From: Tillus elongatus
Lineage: Eukaryota; Arthropoda; Insecta; Coleoptera; Cleridae
Direction: 5' to 3'
Assembly: GCA_964006375.1 (NCBI GenBank)
Contig: OZ023266.1
Span: forward strand, 61,263,946 to 61,327,945
Length of the DNA: 64,000 nt
Part shown: positions 59,265 to 64,000 of the stretch, one piece after another
Numbering within the stretch: position 1 is the stretch's first letter
Layout: every line of letters begins with the position of its first letter
Notes under the pieces: model-generated
What the model was told of the DNA's origin: nothing
The model's database searches: none
Seen by the model: only the letters and a program-made list of their open reading frames with translations
Program-made: the position numbers and the translations under genes

Positions 59265-60470
59265 TTACATAATGGCTCTTACAATACCAGTTAGAGGTTT
59301 ATATTCAAATACACAATCATGAATAATTAAACAGTAGGCCCTAGTTCTCGGAGCAAAATTGTCTTTACTCATAAACTCCACTTTGATGTCGACTGTTGAA
59401 GACTTGATTGATTCATTCTGGTGTTGGCAATCGATTACAAATAGAGCTCGATCTTTAAACTCATCATAATTTAAAAGAGGCTCCGACATGTTTTTATAGT
59501 AAAAACTTTTTTGAAAATCTGTATACATCTGGTAGGCTTCAACATATTTTGATCTTTCGAAATCCATATTCATAGCTTCATAAGGGTAGCATTCTGAATT
59601 TAGGAACACTCGTAGATCTACCATACCGATGTTATCGAAGAAGTCACCTTTTTTGCTTATGTTATCTTTCCGATCTGTTTGAAACGCTATAATCACATAT
59701 CTAGGTCTTTCCAAGTTGGTTGCAGTTTTAACAGCCCACACATCTCTGTTTATATCTCTGAGTGATGGTAGCTCATATATATCCCATTTCCGATATGCGA
59801 GAAATATAGATGTGTCTTTTGCTATTTTATCCATCAGTTCCAGCTTCATTTGATCGTTTGGAAATACATGTTTTGCTTTTAAAAACATGTTGGTTACAGT
59901 TATCTTAGATCTTGCTGTACCTGTGCTGTAATAGCAGTTGGAATCATTTCGAGCTCTTGTAAATCGGAAAGTATGTTTGCCACAGAGAACTCCTTTAAAG
60001 TGATGAAAGAAACTGAAGAGGAACCAAAGAGGTAGGAGCAAGTGAAACTTGTTATCGTTTAAGGTGATGTGATCTGATGATACATTTAACCCAGCATTGC
60101 TAAGAGATTTTGCTTCATTCTTACTAAACGAAAGCAGAGTTTTGATGTTTGTTGTGGTGTATGGATCTCGTACTCGCTCCACTTCCTTGTTATTTAATTC
60201 ATAGATCATTGATTCAAACAGAGCTACTCCTCCGTTATTTGACATGTGACAGACACCAGTAGCATTTTGTACTGCTAGAGGTTCCAGAGCACCTTCGATT
60301 ATTAGAGCTGACTCTGCTAGACATACGAATGCATCTTGCTGATTGATGTTTATTTCAACTTCATCGCTGTTACCAAACGATTTAGTTGATGAATAGTAAG
60401 ACCTAAGTTCTTCTCGATCAATGGAGTCGTCAAACTTGGGGTCTTTGAATATTTCTAGTTTTGATGACAT
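59265..60470 (-). CDS. Polinton/adintovirus major capsid protein
   Basis: Double jelly-roll (hexon-like) major capsid protein. The uninterrupted frame can start at 60,497, but I prefer the internal ATG at 60,470 (MSSKLEIF), because the KLEIFKDPKFD opening is conserved in the family and the nine upstream residues are not. The product is 401 residues. Recognisable segments are EVEININQQDAF near the start, the IYELPSLRDINRDVWAVKTA region in the middle, and FVIDCQHQNES and the AYCLIIHDCVFEY strand near the end. It would form the trimeric capsomers. It is the last gene on the minus-strand side and follows the penton-like gene by about 120 bases. No stop or frameshift suggests a young or functional copy. 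Confidence 0.9.
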   Translation of the reverse strand: MSSKLEIFKDPKFDDSIDREELRSYYSSTKSFGNSDEVEININQQDAFVCLAESALIIEGALEPLAVQNATGVCHMSNNGGVALFESMIYELNNKEVERVRDPYTTTNIKTLLSFSKNEAKSLSNAGLNVSSDHITLNDNKFHLLLPLWFLFSFFHHFKGVLCGKHTFRFTRARNDSNCYYSTGTARSKITVTNMFLKAKHVFPNDQMKLELMDKIAKDTSIFLAYRKWDIYELPSLRDINRDVWAVKTATNLERPRYVIIAFQTDRKDNISKKGDFFDNIGMVDLRVFLNSECYPYEAMNMDFERSKYVEAYQMYTDFQKSFYYKNMSEPLLNYDEFKDRALFVIDCQHQNESIKSSTVDIKVEFMSKDNFAPRTRAYCLIIHDCVFEYKPLTGIVRAIM

Positions 60471-60592
60471 GATAACCAAGACTTTTAAGGAATTCAAAAT
60501 TATCGGAACGAAGTGTATGCTTCAAAGGAGTTGATTGTACTAAATTTGTTTTGGTAGATTCGCTTGCTTTTATATCTTTAAAGACTAGCATT

Positions 60593-61309
60593 CTAGGCAA
60601 TCTTTTTAAGCTCTAAGCGAACAGACACCTCTTCACCTTGAAAGTTTACAGGAACTGAATCTTGATCCACGATGTCGATGCTTATATTTGAAATCTCTCG
60701 TTTGTTTACTGGTAAATAAATTAGATTCTTAGGTTCTATATCGATTGCATAACCAGGATCGACCATCGGTGCAAACTCATATAACGTATGTGAAGGTTTT
60801 CCATTATAGTAAGAACCAGACACAATATTAGTTTCTATACGAATCTGTTTAACATCCACTATTTCAACAGGTAAATCAGATTCATGGAAGACACCTGGTT
60901 GAAGAACTTGCTTTGAAAATCCCAGCATTCGCCCAATCGAATCATCAGATTCAAAACTGATACTTGTGAAACACTTTATTTCACACCTAATGGTGTTGGG
61001 ATTAGGTCTTAGAATCAAAGCTAGCTGCTTTTGTTCACGTGTTGCTGTAGCACCAACAAGTTCATTTTGAAGCAAGTTTTCCAAATGTGTTATTTCATAT
61101 GCACCAGTAGGTATCGTGATGATTCTCCAAGCAGCTCCTTCTTTTACATAAAATTTATTTTTACCTTTATATATGTTAGGTATGTTGTTGTATGTGTGAA
61201 AACCTATCAAAGCAACTGCATAACTACCACCTGGATCCAATTCAATTGGAGGATCGTAGTCTGTTGACAGATGACAACTGCGATCTTTCAACGTGAAGGT
61301 TTGCGACAT
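60593..61309 (-). CDS. Polinton/adintovirus penton-like minor capsid protein
   Basis: 238 residues, open. The start MSQTFTLKDRSC, then DPPIELDPGGSYAVALIGFH, is typical of the single jelly-roll minor capsid (penton) proteins of Polintons, predicted to occupy the capsid vertices. It ends NFQGEEVSVRLELKKIA, a final beta strand. The gene lies 16 bases after the protease stop and 120 bases before the capsid gene on the same strand, so the three are probably co-expressed late genes. Confidence 0.88.
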   Translation of the reverse strand: MSQTFTLKDRSCHLSTDYDPPIELDPGGSYAVALIGFHTYNNIPNIYKGKNKFYVKEGAAWRIITIPTGAYEITHLENLLQNELVGATATREQKQLALILRPNPNTIRCEIKCFTSISFESDDSIGRMLGFSKQVLQPGVFHESDLPVEIVDVKQIRIETNIVSGSYYNGKPSHTLYEFAPMVDPGYAIDIEPKNLIYLPVNKREISNISIDIVDQDSVPVNFQGEEVSVRLELKKIA

Positions 61310-61325
61310 GACTGAAACACAGATA

Positions 61326-61700
61326 CTACTGTTTAAGTCTTTTATTTAAAAATTTTAAACATAAGTGGCCACAATTATAAGTATTATATTTCTGATACAC
61401 ATCATGATTGTACATTAGAGTAGAGTCTTTAAGGTAACGCTGCAGCTCAACTGGTGGCTTCAAGTTTCCATATGAGTCAAAGTACACGGTTGTGTCACCA
61501 CGTTTCTTAACTGCAACCCAATGACTGCCAGGTTCCTTGTTTGTTTGCAAATTCATGATAAGTGATTCATTCTTGCGTGGCCCATTCGATGGCAAAGTAT
61601 CTCGCATGTATACACCTCTAAAATATGGAATTTTCATTTTACCAGCAAATTTCACAAGGTCTTCATTTGTTAGAGGTCTTGCTGGTAAACATCTTACTCG
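61326..61700 (-). CDS. Adenain-like capsid maturation protease (no ATG at conserved start)
   Basis: Cysteine protease of the adenovirus/Polinton type, which cleaves capsid precursors. The catalytic set is visible: His in GSHWVAV, Asp in VYFDSYG, Gln in VYQKYNT and Cys in YNCGHLCL. The family-typical FRGVYMRDTLP segment lies ahead. The first in-frame ATG (61,637) would remove the conserved residues before IPYFRG. The frame is open upstream to a stop at 61,734-61,736 with no ATG, only a GTG at 61,655. It overlaps the end of the PLA2 gene in the -1 frame. The upper bound 61,700 is where a -1 shift at the A-AAA-AAC heptamer would enter the frame. If initiation is internal instead, the protein is at least 15-21 residues shorter. 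Confidence 0.85.
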   Translation of the reverse strand, partial: RVRCLPARPLTNEDLVKFAGKMKIPYFRGVYMRDTLPSNGPRKNESLIMNLQTNKEPGSHWVAVKKRGDTTVYFDSYGNLKPPVELQRYLKDSTLMYNHDVYQKYNTYNCGHLCLKFLNKRLKQ

Positions 61701-61706
61701 TTTTTT
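61638..61706 (-). promoter_or_regulatory. Candidate -1 ribosomal frameshift signal
   Basis: Minus strand: heptamer A-AAA-AAC at 61,700-61,706 in the zero frame of the PLA2 gene. One sense codon and the TAA stop (61,694-61,696) follow. After a 10-base spacer comes an 11-bp perfect stem, TTTACCAGCAA (61,679-61,689) with TTGCTGGTAAA (61,638-61,648), enclosing a 30-base loop that may form further pairs. The -1 frame entered here is exactly the protease frame. Confidence 0.6.
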
Positions 61707-62515
61707 GGTTTCTGCAAATACAACCCATAACCGCTACGCTGCTTCTTCAGATATAATCCTTTACCTAGTCTCTTATACTTTGGTTTTAATTTCAAACCAT
61801 TACCTCTCTTACCCATAGCAATAGCCTCCATCGTTTTGTTATGCCGTTCTTCTTCTTCTAGTTTTTGTTTGGCTGATTTGGCATCGTTAACTGCTTTAGC
61901 AATGCCTGCAGCACCGCCACCCAGAGCACCTAGCGCTGACAGGCCACCAAAAATTAAAGGTAGTAGTGGAAGGAAGCCTCCGCTTTTAGGTATTGGAATA
62001 ACTCGCGGTTTCAGCACATTCTTACGCCCACCAATCTGTTTAACAATTGCGTGAGCGATATCAAACACGGCATTCTCTGATGGAATAAGATTTCTGTCTT
62101 TTATAACTTCTCCAATCAGACTAAGAATGTTTTTAAAGGGAACTTTTTTCCTCGGTTTTGAGTTGATTACATCAAGACCCATACCGAGCTTTCTTTTAAC
62201 TTTCATGGTGTTTGTAACACTCCAAGCGGCTAACTTTTCACCAAAACTCGCGTCCTTTGACTTGACTCTCCCCCAAGCTCGATTCTCCAACACTTCGTCG
62301 GCTCGATGCCTATCACTTAACTCTTTTGATTGAGAGTAAGCGATGTCGTGATCTCGACAAGCACGATCTAAAGGATTGATACCTTGATCACCTCTAGCAA
62401 GACGTTCTTTAAGTTTAGTGCCCGGGCCACAAAATTGATAACCAGGTACGTGCAGCTCAACAGATAGCTTGTTAATGGCTGTGTTTACAAGACCTTCACC
62501 CTGTGACACCAACAT
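61694..62515 (-). CDS. PLA2-domain virion protein (parvovirus VP1-like plus pX-like tail)
   Basis: 273 residues. An N-terminal secreted-phospholipase-A2-like domain has the Ca-binding-type loop YQFCGPGT (27-33) and the catalytic His-Asp pair in DRACRDHDIAY (H56, D57), as in parvovirus VP1 unique regions and adintovirus virion proteins, where it breaches endosomal membranes during entry. Residues 181-205 are a Gly/Leu-rich hydrophobic segment. The C-terminus is very basic (KLKPKYKRLGKGLYLKKQRS), like adenovirus core or pX-type peptides. The frame ends at TAA 61,694-61,696, just after the slippery heptamer that may connect it to the protease. It is transcribed away from the ATPase, whose first ATG is only 26 bases off. 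Confidence 0.88.
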   Translation of the reverse strand: MLVSQGEGLVNTAINKLSVELHVPGYQFCGPGTKLKERLARGDQGINPLDRACRDHDIAYSQSKELSDRHRADEVLENRAWGRVKSKDASFGEKLAAWSVTNTMKVKRKLGMGLDVINSKPRKKVPFKNILSLIGEVIKDRNLIPSENAVFDIAHAIVKQIGGRKNVLKPRVIPIPKSGGFLPLLPLIFGGLSALGALGGGAAGIAKAVNDAKSAKQKLEEEERHNKTMEAIAMGKRGNGLKLKPKYKRLGKGLYLKKQRSGYGLYLQKPKNE

Positions 62516-62592
62516 TGATACTAACTGTGTGATCCGCTTACATGTCTATATTTATATACATACTCGAAAAATATAGTTTAGTTCCAGTCAAG
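62516..62592. promoter_or_regulatory. Compact divergent promoter region
   Basis: The minus-strand virion genes and the plus-strand ATPase start back to back. TATATTTATATA at 62,548-62,559 is TATA-like. If the ATPase starts at 62,593 the region is 77 bases long and contains that box. Confidence 0.4.
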
Positions 62593-63285
62593 ATGCACAC
62601 CATCAAACACGCTTCTGTCTTACCTATTACAAATATAGACGATGTTGTTGATACAGCAGAACAACAACTAAGGCATGGTCCTCTCTTCCCAAACACAGTT
62701 AGAGGTATCATATGTGGTCCTAGTGGGTGTGGTAAAACAAATGTTATGTTAAGTTTATTGTTTGAACCGAACGGTTTAAAGTTTGATAACGTGTATGTGT
62801 ATTCAAAGTCTCTGTATCAACCTAAATATAAGATGTTACAAAGGGTGTTGGATGCTACAAAAAGTGTTGGTTATTATCCATATAGTGAAAACGATGAAAT
62901 ATTAGATCCAGCAGAAGCCCAGGGCAACTCGGTGTTTATATTCGATGATGTGGCTTGTGACAAACAAGATAAAATGAGAGCATACTTTAGTATGGGGAGA
63001 CATAAGAATATTGATTCATTCTATCTCTGTCAAACATATACTCGAATACCCAAACATCTGATACGTGATAACGCTAACGTTTTGATTCTCTTTAAACAAG
63101 ATGAAACGAACTTAAAACACATCTATGACGATCATGTGACCACTGATATGGACTTTAAACAATTTAAAAATATATGTTGTCAATGCTGGAATGGTAATAA
63201 GTATGGTGTGTTGGTGATTGTAAAAGAAAACGAAGTCCACAGAGGGAGATATAGAAAAGGATTCGATAGCTACATATTAATCTAA
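62542..63285 (+). CDS. Genome-packaging ATPase (FtsK/HerA, A32-like)
   Basis: 247 residues from the first ATG. Walker A is GPSGCGKT (59-66) and Walker B VFIFDDV (131-137), followed by MGRHKNIDSFYLCQTYTRIP, the sensor/arginine-finger-like region of Polinton packaging ATPases. This motor pumps the DNA genome into the capsid. I favour the ATG at 62,593 (MHTIKHASV, giving 230 residues), because the upstream residues are hydrophobic and unlike the family and because a TATA-like box would otherwise lie inside the gene. The frame is intact. It is the only plus-strand member of the module except the gene starting at 63,738. Confidence 0.92.
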   Translation: MSIFIYILEKYSLVPVKMHTIKHASVLPITNIDDVVDTAEQQLRHGPLFPNTVRGIICGPSGCGKTNVMLSLLFEPNGLKFDNVYVYSKSLYQPKYKMLQRVLDATKSVGYYPYSENDEILDPAEAQGNSVFIFDDVACDKQDKMRAYFSMGRHKNIDSFYLCQTYTRIPKHLIRDNANVLILFKQDETNLKHIYDDHVTTDMDFKQFKNICCQCWNGNKYGVLVIVKENEVHRGRYRKGFDSYILI

Positions 63286-63349
63286 TGGTCTACAACCAAC
63301 AACAACAAAGAGATGTCTAGCAGGACAACCAACCAGCTAACAAGACAGA

Positions 63350-63612
63350 CAACCTGTCTAAAACAACCTGTCTAAAACAACCTGTCTAAAACAACTTGTC
63401 TAAAACAACTTGTCTAAAACAACCTTGTCTAAAACAACTTGTCTAAAACAACCTTGTCTAAAACAACTTGTCTAAAACAACCTGTCTAAAACAACTTGTC
63501 TAAAACAACTTGTCTAAAACAACCTGTCTAAAACAACCTGTCTAAAACAACCTGTCTAACAACCTGTCTAACAACCTGTCTAACAACCTGTCTAACAACC
63601 TGTCTAACAACC
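63350..63612 (+). repeat. Tandem CTGTCTAAAACAAC repeat
   Basis: A 15-base unit (CCTGTCTAAAACAA with CTTGTCTAAAACAAC variants, some 16 bases long) is repeated about 13 times. It changes to a 12-base unit (CCTGTCTAACAA) repeated about five times from 63,545. It fills the gap between the ATPase and the next gene of the virus-like element. Confidence 0.95.
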
Positions 63613-63737
63613 GGGTCTACCTGTTGTGTTAGATACCTAACACTAGATAGGCAGACATACAACCAATTCAAAGCTAGTACACCTTAAACCACCGAACTGT
63701 TTGCATCTCTTAACACGAAACAAATAACTTTAGCAAG

Positions 63738-64000
63738 ATGGAGGTGATGAGTAACCAAGAGAGAAAAATTAAGAAAAAGATTTTACAACTTGCTGAAAAC
63801 ATTCGAAAAAAACATTTAATGCTTAAGCTTGGTAGAGCTGAGAATGATGAAGCCCTGCAGCGTTTATATAAACCACTTGTTGACCCACTGAGTGAAATAT
63901 CTAAAAATACATCAACGCTTAAACTGCAGTCACCAGCTGAACAAATCAAAGAAGAAGCGGTACCAGAAAAGAAACCCAAAGTTGAGTTCCTTAAAGACCA
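63738..64000 (+). CDS. Polinton/adintovirus conserved coiled-coil protein (5' part)
   Basis: Starts at ATG 63,738 and stays open to the window edge (87 codons seen). The basic, helical opening KIKKKILQLAENIRKKHLML, then KLGRAENDEALQRLYKPLVD, is one I associate with a widespread uncharacterised Polinton protein. The function is unknown; a virion or core role is possible from its company. Incomplete at the right edge. The integrase and protein-primed DNA polymerase expected of such elements must lie beyond. Confidence 0.75.
   Translation, partial: MEVMSNQERKIKKKILQLAENIRKKHLMLKLGRAENDEALQRLYKPLVDPLSEISKNTSTLKLQSPAEQIKEEAVPEKKPKVEFLKD

Noticed and set aside
63350..63612. CRISPR-like array
   Set aside because: The repeats are contiguous 12-16-base units without unique spacers in an animal/viral context. 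A simple tandem repeat.

Overview
The window is nuclear DNA of an animal, most likely an insect. The evidence is a multi-exon gene with canonical GT-AG introns, abundant Tc1/mariner, LOA/R1-type, Jockey-type and Penelope-like elements, long (TA)n microsatellites and a Polinton/adintovirus. The order of insect cannot be told from the sequence.

Backbone gene. Fifteen minus-strand exons between 3,302 and 56,742 encode about 1,280 consecutive residues of an axonemal dynein heavy chain, closest from memory to DNAH2 (inner-arm I1/f beta chain). They run from the end of AAA2 through AAA3, AAA4, the stalk and the microtubule-binding domain into AAA5. Every junction keeps phase. The N-terminal part lies beyond the right side of the exons and the C-terminal part beyond the left end of the window. 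Nearly everything else up to about 57 kb is intronic.

Introns. 0-2.4 kb: Penelope-like GIY-YIG fragments in opposite orientations with hammerhead-like motifs in their repeats. 4.6-9.9 kb: an RNase H retroelement fragment, a 5'-truncated LOA/R1-type insertion with a 12-bp target duplication, and a small palindromic MITE. 15.6-38.4 kb: a dense graveyard in which a full-length LOA/R1-type element (18.5-23.8 kb) sits inside the RT domain of a Jockey-like element (17.5-26.4 kb), beside mariner, Jockey, THAP/P-like foldback, Penelope and solo-LTR remnants. 39-53.2 kb: (TA)n-bearing dispersed repeats, Tc1/mariner relatives with long terminal repeats, and a second full-length LOA/R1-type copy (46.9-52.2 kb) with an uninterrupted 1,214-residue ORF2. 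That copy lies inside an older truncated copy of itself, inside a dispersed repeat, inside a Tc1-like element. 54.6-55.7 kb: a foldback MITE.

Right end. From about 59.2 kb to the edge lies the capsid module of a Polinton/adintovirus: major capsid protein, penton-like protein, adenain-like protease and a PLA2 protein on the minus strand, then the packaging ATPase and the start of another protein on the plus strand. All are open. The protease frame has no ATG ahead of its conserved N-terminus. It overlaps the end of the PLA2 frame at a classical A-AAA-AAC slippery heptamer, followed by a perfect 11-bp stem. This suggests that the protease is made by -1 ribosomal frameshifting from the PLA2 gene, the most interesting observation in the window.
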